This document shows positions 30,974-40,901 of a stretch of 64,000 nucleotides of DNA, in pieces. The position numbers and the translations under genes were made by a program. Below the pieces are notes generated by a model. That model was given only the letters and a program-made list of their open reading frames with translations. It had not been told where the DNA came from and searched no databases. Within the stretch, counting starts at the first letter, position 1, and the number at the start of each line of letters is the position of its first letter. The DNA comes from Pseudomonas alkylphenolica (GTDB lineage Bacteria; Pseudomonadota; Gammaproteobacteria; Pseudomonadales; Pseudomonadaceae), in NCBI RefSeq assembly GCF_004025535.1, contig NZ_QJRG01000044.1, positions 248,001-312,000 of the forward strand, in the 5' to 3' direction.

Positions 30974-30974
30974 C

Positions 30975-31586
30975 TCAGCCGTTGACCTGCGGGCGGGCCA
31001 TTTTGAACAGATTGCCCAGCTCGAAGTAGTCCGCAGGGCCACCTCCGCGCAGAATCGGTTGCGCGGCTGCGGTGTCATAGATGCCGTCTTTGAGCAGGTG
31101 CTCGGCGATGTGCACCGCCACCACTTCACCCAGAATCAACCAGCTCGGTACCAGCACCTGGTCGGCGCGCTGCAGCTGGATAATCTGGGTCACCTTGCAT
31201 TCGAACGACACCGGGCTTTCCTGCACCCGAGGCACTGCGATGACCCTGGACGCTACCGGCGTCAGGCCGCTCAGCGCGAACTCGTCGACGTCTGCCGGCA
31301 CGGCTGCGCAGCTCTGGTTCATGACGTTGGCCAGGGGCAGGGTGGCCAGGTTCCAGGCGAATTCGCCGGTTTTCTCGATATTGTTCAGGCTGTCTTTACG
31401 CCCGACGCTGGAGAAACCGATGATCGGTGGAATGTAATTGAAGGCGTTGAAGAAACTGTAAGGCGCGAGGTTCAAACGACCTTCGTCATCCTGGGAGGAA
31501 ATCCAGCCAATGGGGCGTGGGCCGACGATTGCGTTGAAGGGATCGTGGGGCAGGCCGTGGCCTTTGCTGGGTTCGTAGTAGTACAT
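30975..31586 (-). CDS. flavin reductase-like domain protein (flavoredoxin type)
   Basis: A 203-aa protein of the FMN-binding split-barrel flavin reductase-like family. The N-terminal NAIVGPRPIGWISSQDDEG and NLAPYSFFNAFNYIPP are the FMN-binding hallmarks; KDSLNNIEKTGEFAWNL follows. Such proteins reduce flavin or act as FMN electron carriers in the cytoplasm; the partner is not evident here. Confidence 0.85.
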   Translation of the reverse strand: MYYYEPSKGHGLPHDPFNAIVGPRPIGWISSQDDEGRLNLAPYSFFNAFNYIPPIIGFSSVGRKDSLNNIEKTGEFAWNLATLPLANVMNQSCAAVPADVDEFALSGLTPVASRVIAVPRVQESPVSFECKVTQIIQLQRADQVLVPSWLILGEVVAVHIAEHLLKDGIYDTAAAQPILRGGGPADYFELGNLFKMARPQVNG

Positions 31587-31654
31587 CTGCCTTGAAGCCT
31601 TACCGATGAGTAAGTGCCTAGTGTGCCAAGGCTTTGCCCGGCTGAAAACGATTA

Positions 31655-31674
31655 AGCCCGGCCGAGGCCGGGCT
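31655..31674 (-). terminator. putative terminator after the repeat-protein gene
   Basis: AGCCCGGC and GCCGGGCT form an 8-bp stem with a 4-nt loop, 20 bp after the stop at 31694. On the minus strand it is followed by TTAATCG, so the U tract is poor; on the plus strand TGTGTG follows. Confidence 0.55.
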
Positions 31675-31693
31675 GTGTGCGTCGCATCAGCGC

Positions 31694-32059
31694 TTAGCTG
31701 ATGCGGTGGGCCTGGGTGCGATCGAAGCCGTCTTCGGCGAATTTGGCGCCGCCAGTACGATCGAAGCCGTCTTCGGCGAATTTGGCGCCGCCAGTACGAT
31801 CGAAGCCGTCTTCGGCGAATTTGGCGCCGCCAGTACGATCGAAGCCGTCTTCGGCGAATTTGGCGCCACCAGTGCGATCGAAGCCGTCTTCGGCGAATTT
31901 GGCGCCACCGGTGCGATCAAAACCGTCTTCTGCAAAAGTTGCCGACTGAGTCTGGATGGCGCTGAAGCTGTGGGCGTTGGTGCGATCGAAGCCGTCTTCA
32001 GCAAAAGCGTTGGCAGCCAGTACCGAGAAGGCGAGGGTCAGGATCAGTTTGGTTTTCAT
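31694..32059 (-). CDS. secreted FAEDGFDRT-repeat protein
   Basis: A 121-aa protein. Residues 1-20 are a clear Sec signal peptide (KLILTLAFSVLAANAFA). The rest is seven copies of FAEDGFDRT: one directly at the cleavage site, then after a linker (NAHSFSAIQTQSAT) six copies, five of which are followed by GGAK, so the unit is 13 aa. It ends QAHRIS. There is no Cys. The acidic repeat recalls the AEGGxDRT motif of small periplasmic proteins grouped with PtrA of P. aeruginosa, but this link is from memory and weak. Divergent from the COG4705 gene. Function unknown. Confidence 0.85.
   Translation of the reverse strand: MKTKLILTLAFSVLAANAFAEDGFDRTNAHSFSAIQTQSATFAEDGFDRTGGAKFAEDGFDRTGGAKFAEDGFDRTGGAKFAEDGFDRTGGAKFAEDGFDRTGGAKFAEDGFDRTQAHRIS
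31719..31940. repeat. 39-bp tandem repeat inside the repeat-protein gene
   Basis: Units of 39 bp start at 31719, 31758, 31797, 31836 and 31875, with a diverged partial copy from 31914. They are nearly identical, which points to recent expansion by slippage or recombination. The period is a multiple of three, so the array is in frame on the minus strand and copy number can vary without breaking the protein. Confidence 0.95.
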
Positions 32060-32377
32060 GGTCGTTGCTCCGAGGTGGTGTGGGGTTGTTTCTTTCTATG
32101 GGTTTAATGCTACGCCGATTAATTTGATTAAAAAGCGCAAAAAATAGCGTATATAAATCGATTAATTAGATGTGTTTGGCGGCGAGAATTACTGCTTCAC
32201 GGAACACACCGTTGATTCAGGTAAGTGGTTTGTCAGTAGCCAAAGACTAAGCCGCGAGGATTAATGAGGTGTTAAGCGAATAATTCTCAAGGCCAACGCT
32301 TTTTTCATTAGTCCACTACCGTTTTTTCATCGGCCGCTCAGCAGTCTGTGCCGCACCTGACTATGGAGCTGCACTGC
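32060..32377. promoter_or_regulatory. AT-rich divergent intergenic region
   Basis: A 318-bp gap between the repeat-protein gene and the COG4705 gene holds no gene. The part from 32110 to 32165 is very A+T rich compared with the GC-rich surroundings (for example ATTAATTTGATTAAAAAGCG and TATATAAATCGATTAATT) and probably contains the promoters. GGAGCAACGACC precedes the repeat-protein ATG. Confidence 0.5.
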
Positions 32378-33133
32378 ATGAACAAACTTCCCCAGATCAC
32401 ACTGGCCTTCTGGGTCATGAAAATCTGTGCAACCACCCTGGGCGAGACGGCGGGCGACCTGCTCTCGATGACATTGAACGTGGGCTATGCCCTGAGTTCG
32501 GTGATGCTGATCAGCGTGTTTCTGGTCACTCTGGTGACCCAGTTGTTGTCGAGGACCTATCACCCGGTGCTCTATTGGCTGGTGATCCTTTCGACCAGTA
32601 CGGCGGGCACCACCATGTCCGATTTCATGGACCGTACCCTCGGCCTGGGTTACGCCACCGGCTCGGCGATTCTGATTGGCATCCTGATGTTGACATTTGC
32701 CTTGTGGCGCCTGAGCGGCAACCCGCTGGACGTGAATCGCATCACCTCGCGCAAGGGGGAGTTGTTCTACTGGGTCGCCATCCTGTTCTCCAACACCCTG
32801 GGCACGGCATTGGGCGACTACCTGGCGGATGACTCCGGGCTGGGCTTTGCCGGCGGTGCGCTGTTGATCGGATCGGCCATCGCGCTGGTGGTGGTGGCGC
32901 GCTACTGGACGCGGATATCGACCGTTGTACTGTTCTGGATTGCGTTCGTGCTGACCCGGCCCTTTGGCGCGACCCTGGGCGACTTCCTGACCAAACCGCA
33001 TGAGAAGGGTGGCCTGGACTTTGGCACCGTGGGCTCGTCCGCAGTGCTCGGCGCCGTGCTGCTGGTGCTGATCGGCATGGCCTACTACTACAACAACCGC
33101 AATCAGCGCCAGACGGTCTCTGAACTGTCCTGA
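32378..33133 (+). CDS. COG4705 membrane protein with fourfold internal repeat
   Basis: A 251-aa integral membrane protein with about eight helices. Four copies of one module can be seen: TTLGETAGDLL with LNVGY, TAGTTMSDFMDRTLGLGYATG, TLGTALGDYLADDSGLGFAGG and PFGATLGDFLTKPHEKGGLD. Each has a small-residue helix with a conserved Asp followed by a GLGY-type turn. The family is called uncharacterised membrane-anchored protein. The ATG at 32378 has GGAG upstream; a GTG at 32348 is possible. Conserved acidic residues in membrane turns suggest a cation or metal transporter, which is inference. Confidence 0.82.
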   Translation: MNKLPQITLAFWVMKICATTLGETAGDLLSMTLNVGYALSSVMLISVFLVTLVTQLLSRTYHPVLYWLVILSTSTAGTTMSDFMDRTLGLGYATGSAILIGILMLTFALWRLSGNPLDVNRITSRKGELFYWVAILFSNTLGTALGDYLADDSGLGFAGGALLIGSAIALVVVARYWTRISTVVLFWIAFVLTRPFGATLGDFLTKPHEKGGLDFGTVGSSAVLGAVLLVLIGMAYYYNNRNQRQTVSELS

Positions 33134-33145
33134 TTCTCCGGCATG

Positions 33146-33181
33146 AAAAAAGGGGCCTCCAGTGCTGGAGGCCCCTTTTTT
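33146..33181. terminator. bidirectional Rho-independent terminator
   Basis: GGGGCCTCCA (33152-33161), loop GTGC and TGGAGGCCCC (33166-33175) form a perfect 10-bp stem flanked by six A before and six T after. It can end both the COG4705 gene and the converging MHS permease gene. Confidence 0.93.
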
Positions 33182-33200
33182 ATCAACCCCGCAGAGTCGA

Positions 33201-34520
33201 TCAGTCGGTGGTAATGCGCGAATGCTTGCGGGTGTCTTTCATGAACACATACACCAGCAACGAGCAGGCAATACAGGCGGTCACGTACCAGTAGTAGCCG
33301 GTTTCCATGCCGATGCTCTTGAACCACAGGGCCACGTATTCAGCAGTACCGCCGAAGATCGACACGGTCAGTGCATACGGCAGGCCGACGCCCAGAGCAC
33401 GGATTTCGGTGGGGAACAGTTCGGCTTTGACCACGGCGTTGATCGAGGTGTAGCCGCTGACGATGATCAGCGCCGCCATGATCAGGAAGAACGCGCCCCA
33501 CCAGGTCTGGATGGTGTGCAGGGTGGTCAGGATCGGCACGGTGCAGATGGTGCCCAGTACACCGAAGGCGATCAGGATCGGGCGCCGGCCGATTTTGTCG
33601 GAAAGGCTGCCGATCACCGGTTGCAGGCACATGAACAGGAACAGCGTCGCCGCCGAAATGGTCGTCGAGTCGCTGATGCTCATGCCGACCGTGTTCACCA
33701 GGTACTTCTGCATGTAGGTGGTGTAGGTGTAGAAGGCCAGGGTGCCGCCCATGGTCAGGCCGACCACGGTTGCCAGTTCCTTGGGATGGCGCATCAGGGT
33801 GCGCATCAGGCTTTCCTTGGACTTTTCCTTTTTGGTGAACGACGCGGTTTCTTCCATGCCACGGCGCAGGTACAGGGCCACGACCGCACACAGGGCGCCG
33901 ATCACGAACGGTACACGCCAGCCCCACGCGTACAGCTGCTCGGTAGTCAGGGTTTGCTGAAGGATGATCAGCACCGCCAGGGCGATGAGCTGGCCAGAGA
34001 TCAGGGTCACGTACTGGAAGCTGGAGAAGAAGCCGCGACGTTCCTTGGTGGCCATTTCGCTGAGGTAGGTGGCCGAGGTGCCGTATTCGCCACCGACGGA
34101 CAGGCCCTGCATCAAACGGGCGATCACCAGCAGGATGGGGGCGGCAACACCGATGGTCTCGTAGCCTGGCGTCAGGGCGATGACCAGCGAGCCTGCGCAC
34201 ATCAGTAGAACCGACGCCATCAATGCGGCCTTGCGGCCTTTGCGGTCGGCATACAGGCCCATCAGCCAGCCACCGATCGGGCGCATCAGAAAGCCCACTG
34301 CGAAGATTGCGGCGGTGTTCAGCAGTTGTGCGGTAGTGTCGCCGGCAGGGAAGAATGCTTTGGCGAAGTACAGGGAGAATGCGGCGTAAACGTACCAGTC
34401 GTACCATTCGACCATGTTGCCGATCGAACCGCTGAAAATCGACTTGAGCCGGCTTCGGGTGGTTTTGTCCGCGGCGGGCGCAATGGCCGCCCCGGCGGGC
34501 AGGGTGCTGGAGTTATCCAT
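33201..34520 (-). CDS. MHS-family dicarboxylate/2-oxoglutarate permease (KgtP-like)
   Basis: A 439-aa, 12-helix MFS transporter close to KgtP: GNMVEWYDWYVYAAFSLYF, RPIGGWLMGLYADRKGRK and [17 protein letters not shown]. It is a paralogue of PcaT at 1428-2717. The start at 34520 (MDNSSTLPAG) has GAAGG 9 bases upstream; an ATG 15 bp earlier is the alternative. It lies downstream of dctB-dctD on the same strand and has a sigma-54 promoter at 34581-34596, so DctD probably switches it on when C4-dicarboxylates or 2-oxoglutarate are sensed. Confidence 0.88.
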   Translation of the reverse strand: MDNSSTLPAGAAIAPAADKTTRSRLKSIFSGSIGNMVEWYDWYVYAAFSLYFAKAFFPAGDTTAQLLNTAAIFAVGFLMRPIGGWLMGLYADRKGRKAALMASVLLMCAGSLVIALTPGYETIGVAAPILLVIARLMQGLSVGGEYGTSATYLSEMATKERRGFFSSFQYVTLISGQLIALAVLIILQQTLTTEQLYAWGWRVPFVIGALCAVVALYLRRGMEETASFTKKEKSKESLMRTLMRHPKELATVVGLTMGGTLAFYTYTTYMQKYLVNTVGMSISDSTTISAATLFLFMCLQPVIGSLSDKIGRRPILIAFGVLGTICTVPILTTLHTIQTWWGAFFLIMAALIIVSGYTSINAVVKAELFPTEIRALGVGLPYALTVSIFGGTAEYVALWFKSIGMETGYYWYVTACIACSLLVYVFMKDTRKHSRITTD

Positions 34521-34580
34521 CGAAGGGACCTTCATAGTTGTTTTTGTGGAGCGCGCCGAAACGCAGCCTGCGAGGGCTAT

Positions 34581-34596
34581 AGCAGGAGCTGTGCCA
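34581..34596 (-). promoter_or_regulatory. sigma-54 (-24/-12) promoter of the MHS permease
   Basis: The minus strand reads TGGCACAGCTCCTGCT against the consensus TGGCACG-N4-TTGCW. GG and GC are exactly 10 nt apart. Transcription would start near 34570, about 50 nt before the permease start. The adjacent sigma-54 activator DctD fits as the partner. Confidence 0.8.
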
Positions 34597-34635
34597 GGTG
34601 CTGAGGGCCCGGATTACAAGGGGTTCGTCCGGTTG

Positions 34636-34655
34636 ATGAGCGGAAACCCGCTCAT
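34636..34655. promoter_or_regulatory. palindrome upstream of the sigma-54 promoter, possible DctD site
   Basis: ATGAGCGG, loop AAAC, CCGCTCAT: a perfect 8-bp inverted repeat 40 bp upstream of the -24 element and 30 bp after the dctD stop. The place suits an enhancer-type activator site; it could also be a weak terminator of dctD. Confidence 0.45.
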
Positions 34656-34684
34656 GCTGCGGTGAGTGATCGGCAAGATTCCGC

Positions 34685-36012
34685 TTATTGCAGGAAGTCT
34701 TCGCGCAGCAATCCGTGGCGCTGCATCTTCTCGTTGAGGGTGCGGCGCGGCAGTTGCAGTTCTTCCATCACCGCCTTGATTTCGCCTTTGTGACGGCTCA
34801 GAGCTGCACGCAGGCAGTGAGCTTCAAAGGCTTCCTGCTGGGCGGCCAGCGACTGTCCGGACTCGACCGAGGCAACGGCCGGTTCGCCGAGGCCCAAGGC
34901 ATGGCGTTCGGCCGCGTTGGCCAGTTCGCGGACGTTGCCCGGCCAGTCGTGGCTGAGCAGGTGACCCAGCTGTGCGCCACTGAGTTGCGGTGCAGTACGC
35001 CCCACGCGCTCGGCGGCCTGGCGGGCAAAATGGGCAAACAGCAAGGGGATGTCTTCACGCCGTTCGCGCAATGGCGACAGGCGCAGTTCGGCGACGTTCA
35101 GGCGGTAGGCGAGGTCTTCACGAAAGCGTCCGGCGCGGGCTTCTTCCAGCAGGTCGGGCTTGGTCGCAGCGATGATGCGCAAATCGACGCGGATACTCTG
35201 GTTGGCTCCCAGGCGCTCCAGCTTCTGCTCCTGCAACACCCGCAGCAGCTTGGCCTGCTGGGCCAGGGGCATGCTCTCGATCTCATCGAGAAACACTGTG
35301 CCGCCGTTGGCGTATTCCAGTTTGCCGATGCGTTTGCCCTGGGCGCCGGTAAAGGCCCCGCTTTCATGGCCAAACAGCTCGGCCTCGAACAAGGCTTCGG
35401 GTATCGCCGCGCAATTGAGCGCAACGAAGGGTTTGTCGGCCCGTGGACCGAAGTCGTGCAGGCAGCGGGCGACCTGCTCCTTGCCGCTGCCGGTTTCGCC
35501 ACGGATCAGGACATTGACCGGCAGGTCGGCCAGGTCCAGTACCTGCTTGCGCAGTTGCTGCATGCCTTGCGACATGCCCAGCAGGGTCTGGTCCAGGCGC
35601 GCCTTGAGGTCGGCCTGCTCATGCAGGCGCCGGTTCTCCAGCACCAGTCGGCGTTTCTCCAGCGCACGGCGCAGGCTGCCCAGCAGGCTCTCCGGGCTGA
35701 AGGGTTTCTCGAGAAAATCATAGGCGCCGTTGCGCATGGCATCGACGGCCATGGGTACATCGCCGTGCCCGGTCAGCAGAATCACCGGCAGGTCGGCATC
35801 GCGGGCCTGCAGCTGCTCGAGTAACTGCAGGCCGTCCATGCCCGGCATGCGCACATCGCTGAGGATTACCCCGGGGAAGTGCTCGGGCAATTGCTCCAGG
35901 CAGTCGCTGGCGCGGCTGAACAGTTGCACGTTGAAGCCGGACAGGCTCAGCCATTGTTCCACCGCCGTGCGGATGCTGGCTTCGTCGTCGACGACCATTA
36001 CCGAGTTCAACA

Positions 36013-36013
<1 letters not shown>
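34685..36013 (-). CDS. dctD: sigma-54-dependent response regulator DctD
   Basis: A 442-aa NtrC-type activator. Receiver domain 1-120 with phosphoacceptor Asp53 (LSDVRMPG); AAA+ domain with Walker A GETGSGKE 172-179, the sigma-54 contact loop GAFTGA 219-224 and Walker B FLDE at 241-244; C-terminal Fis-type HTH (about 395-435, MEELQLPRRTLNEKMQRHG). The ATG shares one base with the dctB stop. It should be phosphorylated by DctB and activate the permease promoter at 34581-34596. Confidence 0.94.
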
Positions 36014-37764
<1,751 letters not shown>

Positions 37765-37784
37765 GGTGCAGATCCCGGCAGATC

Positions 37785-37806
37785 GGGAAGGCCTCCTGGC
37801 CTTCCC
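37785..37806 (-). terminator. hairpin between bglX and dctB
   Basis: GGGAAGGCC, loop TCCT, GGCCTTCCC: a perfect 9-bp stem in the 59-bp gap between the bglX stop and the dctB start, both on the minus strand. No U tract follows. It probably reduces read-through from bglX into dctBD. Confidence 0.5.
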
Positions 37807-37823
37807 TGGGTGCTTGGCGAGGT

Positions 37824-40115
37824 TTACAGCAGTTCGAAGCGCTGTTGCTGCACGGCCTGGGAGTCCAGCCCGACCTGGACATTGAACTCACCCGGTTCCG
37901 CCGCCCATTGCAGCTGGTTATTGTAGAACTTGAGGTCGTCTTCACTGAGGGTGAAGGTCAGGGTGCGCTCCTCACCGGCCTTGAGCATGACTTTCTGGAA
38001 GTTCTTCAGCTCTTTCACCGGGCGGCTCATCGACGCGGCAACATCCTGCACATACAGCTGCACCACGGTTTCACCGTCACGCGATCCGGTGTTTTTCACG
38101 TGGATGCTGGCTTCCAGCGTCTGGCCTTTTTTCAGGGTCTTGCTCGACAGGGTCAGCGCCGAGAGGCTGAAGTCGCTGTAGCTCAGGCCATAACCGAAGG
38201 GGTACAGCGGGCCGTTTGGCTCCTCGAAGTACTGCGAGGTGTAGTTGCCAGGCTTGCCCGGGGTAAACGGCCGACCGATGCTCAGGTGGTTGTAGTACAT
38301 CGGAATCTGCCCGACCGAGCGCGGGAAGGTGATGGCCAGCTTGCCCGACGGGTTGTAATCGCCGAACAGCACATCGGCAATCGCGTTGCCCCCTTCAGTA
38401 CCGCTGAACCAGGTTTCGAGGATGGCATCGGCCTGTTCCCGCTCCCAGGCCAGCGACAGCGGCCGGCCGTTCATCAGTACCAGCACCAGCGGCTTGCCGG
38501 TGGCCTTCAGGGCCTTGATCAGCTCGCGCTGGGCGGCAGGGATTTCCAGGGTGGTGCGGCTCGACGATTCGTGGGACATGCCACGCGATTCACCCACCAC
38601 CGCAACCACGACATCCGACTGCCTGGCGGCCTTGACCGCTTCGTCGATCAATACCGCGGCCGGACGCGGATCGTCGATGATTTCCGGGGCATCGAAGTTG
38701 AGGAAGTTCAGGTAATCGAGAATGGCCTTGTCGTGGGTGACGTTGGAGCCTTTGGCGTAGATCACCTTGGCCTTGTCACCGAGCACCTGGCGCATGCCTT
38801 CGCGCACGGTGATTGATTGATGCGGACGGCCAGCGGCGGCCCAGCTGCCCATCATGTCGATCGGGGCATCGGCCAACGGCCCGACCAGGGCAATCGTGCC
38901 GGCTTTTTTCAGCGGCAGGGTCTGCTCGCGGTTCTCCAGCAGCACCATGCTGCGGCGTGCCACGTCGCGGGCTTCGGCACGGTGCAGGCGGTTGTCGGCG
39001 TAGGTGTCGGCAGGGTCTTCGCTGGCCTTGCCGATGCGCCGGTACGGGTCGGCGAACAGGCCCATGTCGTATTTGGCGCCGAGCACTTCACGCACGGCGT
39101 TGTCGATGTCGGCCTGGTTGATTTCACCTGCCTTGAGCAAGCTGGCCAGTTCTTCGCCGTACAGCGAGTCGTTCATGCTCAGGTCGATGCCGGCCTTGAT
39201 CGCCAGTTTTGCCGCTTCGCGGCCATCGCGGGCGACGCCGTGGCGAACCAGCTCGGTGATCGCACCGTGGTCGCTGACGGTCACGCCCTTGAAGCCCCAG
39301 TCCTTGCGCAGCAGGTCTTGCATCAGCCAGGTGTTGGAGGTGGCCGGCACGCCATTGATCGAATTCAACGCGACCATCACGCCACCGGCGCCTGCATCAA
39401 TAGCGGCGCGGTAGGGCGGCAGGTAGTCGTTGAACATCTTGCTCGGGCTCATGTCGACGGTGTTGTAGTCGCGCCCGCCTTCCACTGCGCCATACAGGGC
39501 GAAGTGCTTGACCGCGGCCATGAGGCTGGTGGCTTCTGCCGGGCTCTTGCCTTGGAACGACTCGACCATGACCCTGGAGATGCGCGACACCAGGTAAGTG
39601 TCTTCGCCAAAACCTTCGCTGGTACGGCCCCAGCGTGGATCACGGGCGATGTCGACCATCGGTGCGAAGGTCATGTCGATGCCGTCGGCAGAGGCTTCAA
39701 GTGCCGAAACCCGGCCGACCTTGGCGATTGCGTCCATGTCCCAGCTTGAGGCCAGGGCCAGGCTGATCGGGAAAATGGTGCGGTGACCGTGGATCACGTC
39801 GTAGGCGAAGAACATCGGAATCTTCAGGCGACTGCGGCCCGCAGCGTCCTGCATCGGCCGGTTCTCGGCGCGGGTGATCGAGTTGAACGTGCCACCGATG
39901 CGCCCTGCGGCGATTTCCTTGCGGATCATCTCGCGGGGCATTTCCGGGCCGATACTGATCAGGCGCAACTGGCCGATCTTCTCATCCAGGGTCATCTGCC
40001 CCATGAGGTCGGCGATAAAGGCCTGCTTGTTCTGCAGCGGTGCGGATGAGGTGTCGGCAAAGGCCGATTGACTGGCCAGGCTAACGAGGAGGCCCAGCAA
40101 ACACAGCTTGTTCAT
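37824..40115 (-). CDS. bglX: periplasmic beta-glucosidase BglX (GH3)
   Basis: A 763-aa glycoside hydrolase family 3 enzyme exported by a signal peptide (LCLLGLLVSLASQSAFA). The N-terminal barrel has the catalytic Asp282 in GVTVSDHGAI; the C-terminal GH3 domain and a fibronectin III-like domain (about 660-740) follow. It hydrolyses terminal beta-glucosides in the periplasm. The ATG at 40115 is chosen; the extra five codons upstream would begin at TTG. Confidence 0.94.
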   Translation of the reverse strand: MNKLCLLGLLVSLASQSAFADTSSAPLQNKQAFIADLMGQMTLDEKIGQLRLISIGPEMPREMIRKEIAAGRIGGTFNSITRAENRPMQDAAGRSRLKIPMFFAYDVIHGHRTIFPISLALASSWDMDAIAKVGRVSALEASADGIDMTFAPMVDIARDPRWGRTSEGFGEDTYLVSRISRVMVESFQGKSPAEATSLMAAVKHFALYGAVEGGRDYNTVDMSPSKMFNDYLPPYRAAIDAGAGGVMVALNSINGVPATSNTWLMQDLLRKDWGFKGVTVSDHGAITELVRHGVARDGREAAKLAIKAGIDLSMNDSLYGEELASLLKAGEINQADIDNAVREVLGAKYDMGLFADPYRRIGKASEDPADTYADNRLHRAEARDVARRSMVLLENREQTLPLKKAGTIALVGPLADAPIDMMGSWAAAGRPHQSITVREGMRQVLGDKAKVIYAKGSNVTHDKAILDYLNFLNFDAPEIIDDPRPAAVLIDEAVKAARQSDVVVAVVGESRGMSHESSSRTTLEIPAAQRELIKALKATGKPLVLVLMNGRPLSLAWEREQADAILETWFSGTEGGNAIADVLFGDYNPSGKLAITFPRSVGQIPMYYNHLSIGRPFTPGKPGNYTSQYFEEPNGPLYPFGYGLSYSDFSLSALTLSSKTLKKGQTLEASIHVKNTGSRDGETVVQLYVQDVAASMSRPVKELKNFQKVMLKAGEERTLTFTLSEDDLKFYNNQLQWAAEPGEFNVQVGLDSQAVQQQRFELL

Positions 40116-40298
40116 TAAGTGAGTTCTCAAGGCTTACGGCAGTATTCACGGTGATACTGCCCAGCCGAAGTTGGGGAAGCGGCTATTGTTGTAGTTTGCT
40201 GGGGCATCTTCTAGCCGATTGGGCCGTCACGATCCAGCGGCGGTGTCGGATTATGCCTCAAGTGCAGCGGTTAACGCAGATCTAGGAGAAGAGCAACT

Positions 40299-40901
40299 AT
40301 GCAGGTAATCCACTACAAGGGCGCAAAGCTGTGGCTGATATTGATGCTCGGCAGCCTGCTGGCCGGTTGCGGGATCAACAACATTCCCAACTACGATGAA
40401 CAGGTAAAAGCAGCCTGGGCCCAGGTGCAGAACCAGTACCAGCGCCGTGCCGACCTGATTCCCAACCTGGTCGAAACGGTCAAAGGCTATGCCAAGCAAG
40501 AACAGGAAACCTTGACCGCAGTCATCGAAGCGCGTGCCAAGGCAACGTCGATCCAGGTCGATGCCAGCACCCTGGACGATCCGCAGAAACTCCAGCAGTT
40601 CCAGCAAGCGCAAGCGCAACTCACCGGTGCGCTCAGCCGCCTGATGGTGGTATCGGAGCGCTACCCGGACCTGAAATCGAACCAGAACTTCCTGGCGTTG
40701 CAGTCCCAGCTTGAGGGCACGGAAAACCGTATTGCCGTGGCTCGCAAGGATTTCATTGCCGCCGTTCAGCGCTACAACACCGAGATTCGTACGTTCCCCG
40801 GCCGCCTCTGGCACATGGTGATGTACAGCAACCTGCCGATTCGGGAGAACTTCGAGGCCACCGCCACCGATGCCGACAAAGCCCCTGAAGTGAAATTCTG
40901 A
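40299..40901 (+). CDS. LemA-family lipoprotein
   Basis: A 200-aa LemA protein. It has a lipoprotein signal with lipobox LLAGC (Cys24) and the LemA hallmarks AWAQVQNQYQRRADLIPNLV and YNTEIRTFPGRLW. Predicted long antiparallel helices. The role of LemA is unclear; it is usually encoded with TPM-domain proteins, as here. A GGAGAAGAG site precedes the ATG, and the stop overlaps the next start by one base. Confidence 0.9.
   Translation: MQVIHYKGAKLWLILMLGSLLAGCGINNIPNYDEQVKAAWAQVQNQYQRRADLIPNLVETVKGYAKQEQETLTAVIEARAKATSIQVDASTLDDPQKLQQFQQAQAQLTGALSRLMVVSERYPDLKSNQNFLALQSQLEGTENRIAVARKDFIAAVQRYNTEIRTFPGRLWHMVMYSNLPIRENFEATATDADKAPEVKF

Noticed and set aside
31719..31940. CRISPR-like array
   Set aside because: The repeats are contiguous, in frame with a coding sequence, and have no unique spacers or cas genes nearby.
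31701..31949. Open frames on the plus strand across the 39-bp repeat array, giving repetitive RSKPSSANLAPPV-type or EAVFGEFGA-type peptides
   Set aside because: A stop-free 39-bp unit is automatically open in several frames. Only the minus-strand frame has a signal peptide and a ribosome site.
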